10,322 nt of DNA from Halobacteriovorax sp. (GTDB lineage: Bacteria; Bdellovibrionota; Bacteriovoracia; Bacteriovoracales; Bacteriovoracaceae), in contig NZAF01000086.1 of NCBI GenBank assembly GCA_002686115.1, positions 1 through 10,322 on the forward strand. The letters run 5' to 3'. This document shows, in pieces, positions 1 through 5,572 of the stretch. The notes beneath the pieces are model-generated. The model saw only the letters and a list, made by a program, of their open reading frames with translations, searched no databases and was not told the origin of the DNA. The translations under genes and the position numbers were made by a program. How positions within the stretch are numbered: the stretch's first letter is position 1; the number at the start of each line of letters is the position of its first letter.

Positions 1-288
1 GGTGAGATATTCCTAGAAAACTATAATAAAAAACTCAAGTATTTTGCCCTTTATGACGATGTGGTTGTTGTTCAGGATGTGATTCCGGAGGATGGTCAGC
101 CACCATTTAAGCGAGAGTCATTTTCTGAGAAACTTGAGGGTTATCCAAGTGAGAATTTAGTTGTTCTCCTAGGCTACCCAAAGGTCAACCAGAAACAGGA
201 TGTTATTAAGGGTAATATCATTATTCTACGAGACAACAATGAAACGATCGAAGTAGATAATGCAAACTCTAATTTTAGGTTGAAGTAA
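1..288 (+). CDS. lptA: LptA/OstA-family LPS transport protein, C-terminal fragment
   Basis: This reading frame is open from the first base of the window and ends at TAA 286-288, so the gene begins upstream and only its last 95 codons are visible. The fragment shows the beta-jellyroll pattern of LptA: a Y-x-K-K-L-K-Y-F strand, a D-D-V-V-V strand, the conserved 'VVLLGYPKVNQ' segment followed by D-x-I-K-G-N-I-I-I-L, and a closing strand 'ETIEVDNANS'. In the known family, LptA is periplasmic and bridges the inner-membrane LptBFGC extractor to the outer-membrane LptDE translocon, carrying lipopolysaccharide. The stop overlaps the lptB start by one base (TAATG), so the two are almost certainly co-translated. 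A GTG at 61 is internal to the open frame and is not a start. The family call rests on the fold pattern plus the adjoining lptB; an LptC-LptA fusion upstream cannot be excluded. Confidence 0.85.
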   Translation, partial: GEIFLENYNKKLKYFALYDDVVVVQDVIPEDGQPPFKRESFSEKLEGYPSENLVVLLGYPKVNQKQDVIKGNIIILRDNNETIEVDNANSNFRLK

Positions 289-1019
289 TGGAAGACAAGG
301 TAACGTTAAAAGCCGAGGGTCTTAAAAAGACATATGGCGGAAGAACAGTTGTTAAAGGCGTAAGCCTAGATGTTGATCGCGGAGAAGTTGTAGGCCTATT
401 AGGTCCAAACGGAGCGGGAAAGACAACATCATTTTATATGATCGTAGGCTTAGTAAAAGCAGACGAAGGGGTGATCACACTTTCTGGAGAAGATCTGACA
501 ATGGACCCGATCCATAAAAGAGCTTTAAAAGGTGTTGGTTATCTGCCGCAGGAGGCATCAGTTTTTAGAGATCTAAGTGTGGAAGCTAATATCTACGCAG
601 TTCTTGAAAACAGAAATCTTCCGACGGCAAAAAAGAAAAGTTTACTGGACTCGCTAATTAGTGACTTTGGTTTAAACCATATAAGAAAGTCTAAAGGTGG
701 AGCACTTTCTGGGGGTGAAAGAAGAAGGGTTGAAATCGCAAGGGCCCTGGCACTAGAGCCTAAGTTTGTACTTCTCGATGAACCTTTTGCAGGAGTCGAC
801 CCTTTAGCTGTTAGTGATATCCAAAGTGTTATCACTGGTCTGAAAAGACGTAATATTGGCGTTTTGATTACAGACCATAATGTACGAGAGACTCTAGGAA
901 TTGTTGATCGCGCGTACATTATGAACAATGGTGAATTACTCGTGAGCGGGACGCCAGACGAGATTGTAAATAATGAAAGAGCACGGAAGTTCTATTTAGG
1001 TGAAGAATTTAAAATGTGA
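288..1019 (+). CDS. lptB: LPS export ABC transporter ATP-binding protein LptB
   Basis: This is the 243-residue cytoplasmic ATPase of the LptBFGC complex, which extracts lipopolysaccharide from the inner membrane. All ABC motifs are intact: Walker A GPNGAGKT (residues 39-46), Q-loop glutamine in 'YLPQEAS' (Q88), signature LSGGERRR (140-147), Walker B FVLLDEP (160-166) with catalytic Glu165, D-loop 'AGVDPLA' and switch histidine His197 in 'ITDHNVRETL'. The 'ITDHNVRETL' stretch and the length near 240 residues are characteristic of LptB rather than other ABC ATPases. The ATG overlaps the lptA stop by one base, and rpoN starts 51 bases after the lptB stop, matching the conserved proteobacterial lptA-lptB-rpoN-hpf order. 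The permease genes lptF and lptG are not in the window. Confidence 0.97.
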   Translation: MEDKVTLKAEGLKKTYGGRTVVKGVSLDVDRGEVVGLLGPNGAGKTTSFYMIVGLVKADEGVITLSGEDLTMDPIHKRALKGVGYLPQEASVFRDLSVEANIYAVLENRNLPTAKKKSLLDSLISDFGLNHIRKSKGGALSGGERRRVEIARALALEPKFVLLDEPFAGVDPLAVSDIQSVITGLKRRNIGVLITDHNVRETLGIVDRAYIMNNGELLVSGTPDEIVNNERARKFYLGEEFKM

Positions 1020-1023
1020 GGTA

Positions 1024-1062
1024 GCTAGGTTTTTTGAATCCTAGTGCCCCAAAAGAACTAGG
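1024..1062 (+). promoter_or_regulatory. rpoN leader with competing small stems
   Basis: Between the lptB stop and the rpoN start, CTAGG at 1025-1029 can pair with CCTAG at 1040-1044 (plus a G-U pair, 1024 with 1045). Alternatively CCTAGT at 1040-1045 can pair with ACTAGG at 1057-1062, which contains part of the rpoN Shine-Dalgarno sequence. The two pairings are mutually exclusive because they share the middle arm. The stems are only 5-6 bp and I have no energy calculation, so a regulatory role is inference. The geometry would allow ribosomes finishing lptB to influence rpoN initiation. Confidence 0.3.
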
Positions 1063-1064
1063 TG
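1060..1064 (+). promoter_or_regulatory. Ribosome-binding site that decides the rpoN start
   Basis: AGGTG lies six bases before ATG 1071, a proper Shine-Dalgarno distance. It overlaps an in-frame GTG at 1062, which would be a three-codon-longer start but has no ribosome-binding site of its own. The family N-terminus (a short Met-x-x-Lys-Leu-x-Gln start leading into the Q-rich region I) also fits ATG 1071. Confidence 0.7.
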
Positions 1065-1070
1065 TTAAAT

Positions 1071-2528
1071 ATGGCCGTTAAATTATCTCAAGGTTTAAAG
1101 CAGCAGCAAAATCTCATGATGACGCCGCAACTACAGCAGGCGATCAAGCTTTTAACTCTAACCCACATGGAAATGACTGATATGATTGCAAGCGAGATGG
1201 TGGAAAACCCAATGCTTGAAGAAATCAATCCAGGGGATAATTCAAAAGAAGATTATTCAAATCAGAGTATCGAGCAACAAGCAAAAGAAACTTCTTCAGA
1301 AGATTATAAAGAAGAGACAATCGTCTCCAAAGGTGAAGATAGTATTGATTGGCAAGAGTATGTCGATAGCTATAATTCGACTTCTTATGGCCAAAATATG
1401 GCGACTCCTGATTTTAGTGAAGCTCCTAATTATGAAAATATGGTTTCAAAAGGAATGTCACTTGCTGAACATCTTGAATGGCAACTTCGAATGGAAGATC
1501 TGACAGAAGGAGAGTGGGAGGTTGCGACTAAAATCATTCATAACATAAATGATGATGGCTATCTTTCAGTGAGTTTTGATGAAGTTATTGAAGAGTGTAA
1601 ACTTGAAAGAGAAGCGTGCCTTGAAATATTAGAAATCGTTCAAAGACTTGATCCTGTGGGTTGTGGAGCTGAAGGGTTAACAGATTGTCTTTTAGCGCAG
1701 GCAAGAATTGCAGAGGAGAGATCACCTCTTTTAGAGAAGATTATTAAGAATCACCTTACTGATTTAAAAAATAGAGATTATAAAAAAATCACAGAAGTGA
1801 CAGGTGTTAGTGAGGAGCAAATCATAGAGACTGCTAAGCTTCTTCATAACTTCCACCCAAAGCCTGGTCGACTTGTTTCTCCAGCAGACACTCACTATGT
1901 GACACCAGATGTTTATGTTGTGGAAGTTGGCGGAGAGTTTGTCGTACAAGTAAATGATGATGGTGTTCCACGTCTTAGAATCTCGAAGCTGTATCAAAAT
2001 ATGCTTAATCAAGTTGATAGTGAACAAAATAAGGAAGCTAAAGAATTTGTTAATGAAAAACTTAAGTCAGCTCTTTGGCTCATTAAATCAATCCAAAACA
2101 GACAAAAAACGATAGAAAAAGTTGCGACGAGTATTGTTCGTCGTCAGCAAAACTTTTTTAAGAAAGGGCCAAGACATTTAAAGCCTATGATCTTAAAAGA
2201 TATTGCAAATGAAATCGGTATGCACGAATCAACGGTTTCAAGAGTGACATCAAATAAGTACATGCACACACCAATAGGAATGTTTGAATTAAAGTACTTC
2301 TTTAATACTGGTATTGGTGGAAAGAATGGTGGAATCGATGTTGCCGGCGAAGTATTAAAATTAAAAATTAAAGAACTTGTTGAAAACGAGAATCCAAAGA
2401 AACCACTTAGTGATCAGAAGATTGCCGATCTTTTGAGTCGAGAAGACGTAAAGGTTGCCCGTCGTACGGTTGCTAAGTATAGAGAATCTCTTGGCATTTT
2501 GTCTTCATCCAAGCGTAAAGTAAAATAA
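1071..2528 (+). CDS. rpoN: RNA polymerase sigma-54 factor RpoN
   Basis: This is a 485-residue sigma-54, which binds -24/-12 promoters and needs an AAA+ enhancer-binding protein for open-complex formation. Region I is present at the N-terminus (glutamine-rich 'GLKQQQNLMMTPQLQQAIKL', then 'EMVENPMLEE'). An acidic linker of about 90 residues (region II) follows, then the core-binding domain with 'VQRLDPVGCGA'. The helix-turn-helix is around residues 376-395 ('DIANEIGMHESTVSR', then 'PIGMFELKYFF'). The RpoN box is ARRTVAKYRE at 463-472, matching the family signature that reads the -24 element. ATG 1071 was chosen over GTG 1062 because AGGTG sits six bases ahead of it. It sits between lptB and hpf as in most proteobacteria. 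No sigma-54 activator is in the window and I saw no clear -24/-12 site. Confidence 0.97.
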   Translation: MAVKLSQGLKQQQNLMMTPQLQQAIKLLTLTHMEMTDMIASEMVENPMLEEINPGDNSKEDYSNQSIEQQAKETSSEDYKEETIVSKGEDSIDWQEYVDSYNSTSYGQNMATPDFSEAPNYENMVSKGMSLAEHLEWQLRMEDLTEGEWEVATKIIHNINDDGYLSVSFDEVIEECKLEREACLEILEIVQRLDPVGCGAEGLTDCLLAQARIAEERSPLLEKIIKNHLTDLKNRDYKKITEVTGVSEEQIIETAKLLHNFHPKPGRLVSPADTHYVTPDVYVVEVGGEFVVQVNDDGVPRLRISKLYQNMLNQVDSEQNKEAKEFVNEKLKSALWLIKSIQNRQKTIEKVATSIVRRQQNFFKKGPRHLKPMILKDIANEIGMHESTVSRVTSNKYMHTPIGMFELKYFFNTGIGGKNGGIDVAGEVLKLKIKELVENENPKKPLSDQKIADLLSREDVKVARRTVAKYRESLGILSSSKRKVK

Positions 2529-2532
2529 TGAT

Positions 2533-2608
2533 TAGGTACGTGGTAACCTTTGGGACCATGTGCGCGAATATAATTACGCACATGGTCCCAAAGGTTACCA
2601 CGTACCTA
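2533..2608 (+). repeat. Perfect 32-bp inverted repeat (hairpin) between rpoN and hpf
   Basis: The left arm 2533-2564 is exactly complementary to the right arm 2577-2608, base by base over 32 pairs, with a 12-nt A/T-rich loop (2565-2576). It begins four bases after the rpoN stop and ends 25 bases before the hpf ATG. The arms are about 53% G+C, clearly above the surrounding sequence. No T-run follows the right arm, so it is not a standard intrinsic terminator. Possible roles are an RNase III processing site separating the rpoN and hpf messages, an mRNA-stabilising or attenuating stem, or a short palindromic mobile repeat; the sequence alone does not decide. Confidence 0.95.
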
Positions 2609-2633
2609 TCTTAAAATAAGGAGATCGTAGTTT

Positions 2634-3011
2634 ATGAAAGTAACAATAGCATTTAGACACCTCGAGCACACACCATCACTAGACGAAAGAATTCAAGAGA
2701 AATCAGAGAAGCTTGGAAAATATCTTGGTGGTAGATCCCATATTAAATGGGGGTGTCATGTGAAAGATGGAAACCACTATGCTGAAGTAGAGCTTATTGG
2801 CCCAAAATTTAAGTATCATGCCACAGGGAAATCAGACAATCTCTATAAGACTATTGATCTTGTTGTCTCAAAACTTGAAAAACAGATTCAAAAGAAAAAA
2901 GAGAAGCTCACTGCTAAAAAAGACAGGATTCAACATAAGAATCTTGAAATCCTTGAGCAGTCAGATGCCTGGATGGATTATAACGAAGAACAATTTGATG
3001 ATGTTGCATAG
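2634..3011 (+). CDS. hpf: Ribosome hibernation-promoting factor (HPF/RaiA family)
   Basis: This 125-residue protein has the beta-alpha-beta-beta-beta-alpha fold of HPF/YfiA: strand 'MKVTIAFRHLE', helix around residues 14-31, strands through 'HYAEVELIGPKFKYHATG' and a second basic helix (about 69-98, 'NLYKTIDLVVSKLEKQIQKKKEK'). In the family, the protein occupies the decoding channel of idle 30S subunits and makes ribosomes inactive in stationary phase or starvation. At 125 residues it is longer than E. coli HPF (95) and close to RaiA/YfiA, and lacks the about 180-residue length of the long form. The tail (about 99-125) is acidic. AAGGAG at 2618-2623 lies 10 bases before the ATG. It is the last gene of the lptA-lptB-rpoN-hpf cluster, closed by the terminator at 3073-3100; the ptsN gene often found next is absent. 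Confidence 0.93.
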   Translation: MKVTIAFRHLEHTPSLDERIQEKSEKLGKYLGGRSHIKWGCHVKDGNHYAEVELIGPKFKYHATGKSDNLYKTIDLVVSKLEKQIQKKKEKLTAKKDRIQHKNLEILEQSDAWMDYNEEQFDDVA

Positions 3012-3072
3012 ACGCTAGAAACTTAGTCTCTATGTGAGAGAGGAACATAAGGCGTGCTGGTCTTATCTTGAG

Positions 3073-3100
3073 AAAGGGTCTGGAATCAGACCCTTTTTTT
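3073..3100 (+). terminator. Intrinsic terminator after hpf
   Basis: AAAGGGTCTG (3073-3082) pairs perfectly with CAGACCCTTT (3087-3096) around a GAAT loop. The T-run extends to 3100. It marks the end of the lpt-rpoN-hpf transcript. Confidence 0.93.
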
Positions 3101-3222
3101 ATGAGGAAGTTTGTTTTGATTTACAAAGTATTTACTATATGTAGTTCAACTCTTTTTTCTTTGTCGGGAATTAGTTTTCCTTTTTTGTAATTTTTTTTCT
3201 AATAAAAACTTTTGGAAAATCA

Positions 3223-3834
3223 ATGAATGATGACCCGCTTTGGGCGTTTATGATTTTAACCGTTCCTGCTGGCTTTTTCTATGGAGCAATTTGGGGACGT
3301 AAATTTGGTTTGATATTCAATGAAGTGAATCTAAGTTTTTTAGATGCTATGAAAACTATACACTTTCTTAAAGGCTTACCTTTTATCATTGCAGGATTTG
3401 TTAGCTTAGCTTATCTCGGTAATATGAAATTTCAGTCTATCATGAAAGAAAGAGAGATAATTAAAAACCCTAATGTTGAAGTCAGTGGTTATCCTGCTAT
3501 CTTTAGTGTGATTCCTGTTTATTACTCTTATCCAAAAAAAGAGATTTATCATGAAGAGAAAGAAAAAAAGATAAGAGCAATGATTGATAATGGTCTTAAT
3601 TTAGAAGCCGAGTACTTTAAAAGTGAGAGACCAATACATTATGCAGCAGTTAATCATCAGTGGCGGATGGTTTTAATATTTCTAAAAGCTGGAGCTGATC
3701 CTTTAGCAGCTGATCAAGACGGAAATTCTTTAATAACGCTCATAAAGAATCAGAAGAGGGAGCCTGTAGGTGAAGCCTATAGAGAAGTCATTAGTATTCT
3801 AATGAAAGCTGGTCATTTAAAAAGTGATGAGTAA
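3223..3834 (+). CDS. Two-helix membrane protein with C-terminal ankyrin-like repeats
   Basis: I recognise no specific family for this 203-residue protein. Two hydrophobic segments, about residues 7-26 (FMILTVPAGFFYGAIW) and 48-66 (LKGLPFIIAGFVSLAYLG), predict two membrane spans with a short loop between them. A charged linker (about 105-118) follows. The C-terminal part (about 117-199) carries ankyrin-type helices: 'MIDNGLNLEAE', 'ERPIHYAAVNHQWRMVLIFLKAGADPLAADQDGNSLI' (close to the ankyrin consensus) and 'EVISILMKAGHL'. The likely arrangement is a membrane anchor presenting a small protein-binding domain. ATG 3223 is the only ATG between the upstream in-frame stop at 3172-3174 and the body of the protein; its GGAAAA is only three bases away, so initiation may be weak. 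It stands alone between the hpf terminator and the cupin gene. Confidence 0.75.
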   Translation: MNDDPLWAFMILTVPAGFFYGAIWGRKFGLIFNEVNLSFLDAMKTIHFLKGLPFIIAGFVSLAYLGNMKFQSIMKEREIIKNPNVEVSGYPAIFSVIPVYYSYPKKEIYHEEKEKKIRAMIDNGLNLEAEYFKSERPIHYAAVNHQWRMVLIFLKAGADPLAADQDGNSLITLIKNQKREPVGEAYREVISILMKAGHLKSDE

Positions 3835-3895
3835 TCAATTGTCTATTTTTTTTAAAGTATTTCTGCGCTAGACTCTAAATAGTGGAGATAAACTT

Positions 3896-4564
3896 ATGAA
3901 AGAATTTATCAATTTCAACATGGATTTTTCAAAGAAAGTTGTGATTAACACACTTGAAAAAGAGTGGATTGATTCACCCGAGTCACAAGTGAAGAGAATC
4001 CCGCTTGAAAGAAGTGGTGAAGAGTCTGGACATGTGACGAGTGTTGTAGAATATAAAAAAGGTGCAGCTTTTAAAGAACATTCTCATCCTCTTGGTGAAG
4101 AAATTCTTGTTCTTGAAGGTGTCTTTTCAGATGAGACAGGAGATTTTCCAGCTGGAACATATATTAGAAACCCTCCAGGTTCGAGGCATTCACCGTTTAG
4201 TAAAGACGGTTGTAAGATATTAGTGAAGCTTGATCAGTTTAATGAAAATGATCTTGAAAGAGTTGTTATCAACACTCATGATGAAAGTCTTTGGCGTCCT
4301 GGAATTGGAGGCTTAAAAGTTTTACCACTTCATCAATATGAAACAGAAAGCTGTGCTCTTGTGAAGTGGCCAAAGAATGAAAATTTTCAAAAACACGCTC
4401 ATTATGGTGGGGAAGAGATCTTTGTCTTAAGTGGAACTTTTATTGATGAACATGGAAGCTATCCAAAGTGGACATGGCTTAGGAGTCCTCATCTCTCCAC
4501 GCATCATCCACGCGTTGATGAGGAAACGCTCATTTACGTAAAGACTGGTCATCTTTTAAAATAG
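3896..4564 (+). CDS. Tandem ChrR-type cupin domain protein
   Basis: This 222-residue protein consists of two cupin halves with ChrR-like spacing. Half one has His62, His64, Glu68/Glu69 and His98 ('EHSHPLGEE ... PPGSRHSP'). Half two has His167, His169, Glu173/Glu174 and His203/His204 ('KHAHYGGEE ... SPHLSTHHP'). These are the expected metal ligands of a cupin, so both halves probably bind a metal. The 'HSHPLGEEILVLEGVFSDE..G.YPAGTYIRNPPGS.H' pattern matches the C-terminal domain of the anti-sigma factor ChrR. The N-terminal zinc anti-sigma domain of ChrR is missing and no ECF sigma gene is adjacent. This is therefore more likely an independent cupin (anti-oxidant or small-molecule enzyme/sensor) than an anti-sigma factor. 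GGAG at 3884-3887, eight bases ahead, supports the ATG. Confidence 0.85.
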   Translation: MKEFINFNMDFSKKVVINTLEKEWIDSPESQVKRIPLERSGEESGHVTSVVEYKKGAAFKEHSHPLGEEILVLEGVFSDETGDFPAGTYIRNPPGSRHSPFSKDGCKILVKLDQFNENDLERVVINTHDESLWRPGIGGLKVLPLHQYETESCALVKWPKNENFQKHAHYGGEEIFVLSGTFIDEHGSYPKWTWLRSPHLSTHHPRVDEETLIYVKTGHLLK

Positions 4565-4704
4565 AGAGTTATTCATGGTGATGCTCTGCGGGATTTAAGA
4601 AAAACGCTAAATTATAAGCATATTTTGAGGGAATTCTCATTTGATTAAGCTTTTGTATATGTTAGGGTATGTAAAAGATGTTAAGTGGCGTAAGCACGTC
4701 ATTA

Positions 4705-4710
4705 AAAGGA
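4705..4710 (+). promoter_or_regulatory. Ribosome-binding site that decides the slyD start
   Basis: AAAGGA lies five bases before ATG 4716. The frame is open further upstream to a TTG at 4641, but the 25 extra residues are basic, unlike SlyD N-termini, and that TTG is a poorer initiation site. Confidence 0.75.
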
Positions 4711-4715
4711 TTAAA

Positions 4716-5198
4716 ATGAAAATTTCAAAGCATAGCGTTGTTTCTTTTAACTTTACTCTCACACATGATGATGGGACAGTTCTTGATTCATCTGATAAAG
4801 GTGGACCATTAGTATATCTTCACGGTGTAGGAGCTCTTATTCCAGGTCTTGAAAAAGAATTAGAAGGAAAAGGTAAAGGTGATAAGCTTCAAGCAAAGAT
4901 TGCTCCATCAGAAGCTTATGGTGAAAGAAATGATCAGATGATTCAAACAGTTCCAAAAAATGAACTTCCAGCTGAAGAAGAAATCAAAGCAGGAATGCAA
5001 TTTCAAGCAGACACTCCAAACGGACCAATTGTTGTTACAGTTGTAGAAGTTAAAGATACTGAAGTTACTCTTGATGGTAACCACCCTCTTGCTGGTGTAA
5101 ATCTTAACTTTGATGTTGAAGTAACAGATGTTAGAGATGCAACTCAAGAAGAGATTGATCATGGGCATGCTCATGGACCAGGTGGAGTTGAACACTAA
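4716..5198 (+). CDS. slyD: FKBP-type peptidyl-prolyl isomerase, SlyD-like
   Basis: This 160-residue cytoplasmic SlyD-type chaperone catalyses cis-trans isomerisation of prolyl bonds. The FKBP half is split as in SlyD: an N-terminal part (about 1-70) with 'DDGTVLDSS', 'YLHGVGALIPGLEKELEGKGKGDK' and 'PSEAYGERN', an inserted flap chaperone domain (about 73-120), then the FKBP C-terminus with 'DGNHPLAGVNLNFDVEV' (120-136). The last residues carry histidines (149, 151, 153, 160), a short version of the metal-binding tail of E. coli SlyD, where it serves nickel delivery. No hydrogenase or nickel gene is in the window, so a general folding role is the safer reading. A clear terminator follows at 5223-5248. 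Confidence 0.93.
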   Translation: MKISKHSVVSFNFTLTHDDGTVLDSSDKGGPLVYLHGVGALIPGLEKELEGKGKGDKLQAKIAPSEAYGERNDQMIQTVPKNELPAEEEIKAGMQFQADTPNGPIVVTVVEVKDTEVTLDGNHPLAGVNLNFDVEVTDVRDATQEEIDHGHAHGPGGVEH

Positions 5199-5222
5199 GA
5201 AATAATAGATTTATCTATATAG

Positions 5223-5248
5223 AAGGCCCTCAATCGAGGGCTTTTTTT
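5223..5248 (+). terminator. Intrinsic terminator after slyD
   Basis: AAGGCCCTC (5223-5231) pairs with GAGGGCTTT (5236-5244), with one G-U pair, around an AATC loop. The T-run reaches 5248. Confidence 0.93.
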
Positions 5249-5357
5249 ATACTTTATTTGATCATCTTCCCAATATTTGAAGAAAAATTCTATACAGTAT
5301 AGATATTAAGTCCTCGCTTCTATACTGTTCAATTTAGAAGCTATCTAGCTCGGACTT

Positions 5358-5392
5358 GGGCACAACTTAAGTCTTCGACTTAAATTGTACCT
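5358..5392 (+). repeat. Strong hairpin in the slyD-protease intergenic region
   Basis: ACAACTTAAGTC (5362-5373) faces GACTTAAATTGT (5377-5388) around a TTC loop, with 11 of 12 positions paired. After one mismatch (5361/5389), the flanking GG (5359-5360) pairs with CC (5390-5391). No pure T-run follows (an A/T-rich tail ATATTTTA does), so it is a weak terminator candidate or the 3' stem of a small RNA. Confidence 0.6.
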
Positions 5393-5557
5393 ATATTTTA
5401 GTTGCTTTAAAGTACGAAGTATTTTGGAGTGCCAGCGTCTGGTAAATAAAACTATAATTTCTACTACTTAAACTTATTTGGGATAGACACTCTGCTTTGA
5501 TCATTTTTTTTACACTATGTAGAGTTTATCCCTTCTCACCAATAAGCACTAAGTAAC

Positions 5558-5566
5558 TGATATTAT
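5558..5566 (+). promoter_or_regulatory. Extended -10 promoter candidate for a leaderless protease mRNA
   Basis: TGATATTAT matches the extended -10 form TGn-TATAAT (five of six in the hexamer). Its last base is seven positions before the A of the protease ATG at 5573, so transcription would start at or next to the start codon. There is no Shine-Dalgarno sequence in the preceding 15 bases, consistent with a leaderless message. A competing weak sigma-70 pair is TTGATC (5497-5502), 17-bp spacer, TAGAGT (5520-5525). Confidence 0.45.
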
Positions 5567-5572
5567 AGTGTC

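Larger units (their letters stand above)
5249..5572. other. 324-bp non-coding stretch with several palindromes
   Basis: I see no convincing gene here. It holds a 15-bp palindrome TCTATACAGTATAGA (5289-5303); a second TTCTATAC at 5318-5325, exactly 30 bp from the first (5288-5295); GCTTCTA/TAGAAGC arms (5316-5322 and 5335-5341); a strong hairpin at 5358-5392; and an imperfect inverted pair GGGATA...TATCCC (5480-5485, 5527-5532) in front of the protease promoter. It begins after the slyD terminator and ends at the protease start codon. It could contain operator sites, a small RNA, or decayed sequence. Confidence 0.6.

Noticed and set aside
61..288. Separate 75-residue protein starting at GTG 61
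   Set aside because: The frame is open to the first base of the window and the upstream residues continue the LptA fold, so GTG 61 is internal.
593..928. 111-codon minus-strand frame inside lptB
   Set aside because: It is the antisense of a fully conserved ABC ATPase and has no ribosome-binding site or family features.
1062..1070. GTG start three codons upstream for rpoN
   Set aside because: This GTG lies within the Shine-Dalgarno sequence serving ATG 1071.
1764..2027. Minus-strand frame inside rpoN
   Set aside because: Antisense shadow of the conserved core-binding region of sigma-54.
2533..2620. Reading the 32-bp hairpin as an intrinsic terminator
   Set aside because: The right arm is followed by TCTTAAAATAAGG, not a T-run, and hpf would be cut off from the operon; left open as a processing or repeat element.
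4641..4715. 25-codon N-terminal extension of slyD from a TTG start
   Set aside because: ATG 4716 has AAAGGA five bases upstream and yields the family N-terminus; the extension is basic and without family resemblance.
5391..5504. 37-residue minus-strand open frame in the intergenic stretch
   Set aside because: No Shine-Dalgarno sequence and no recognisable protein features; open by chance.
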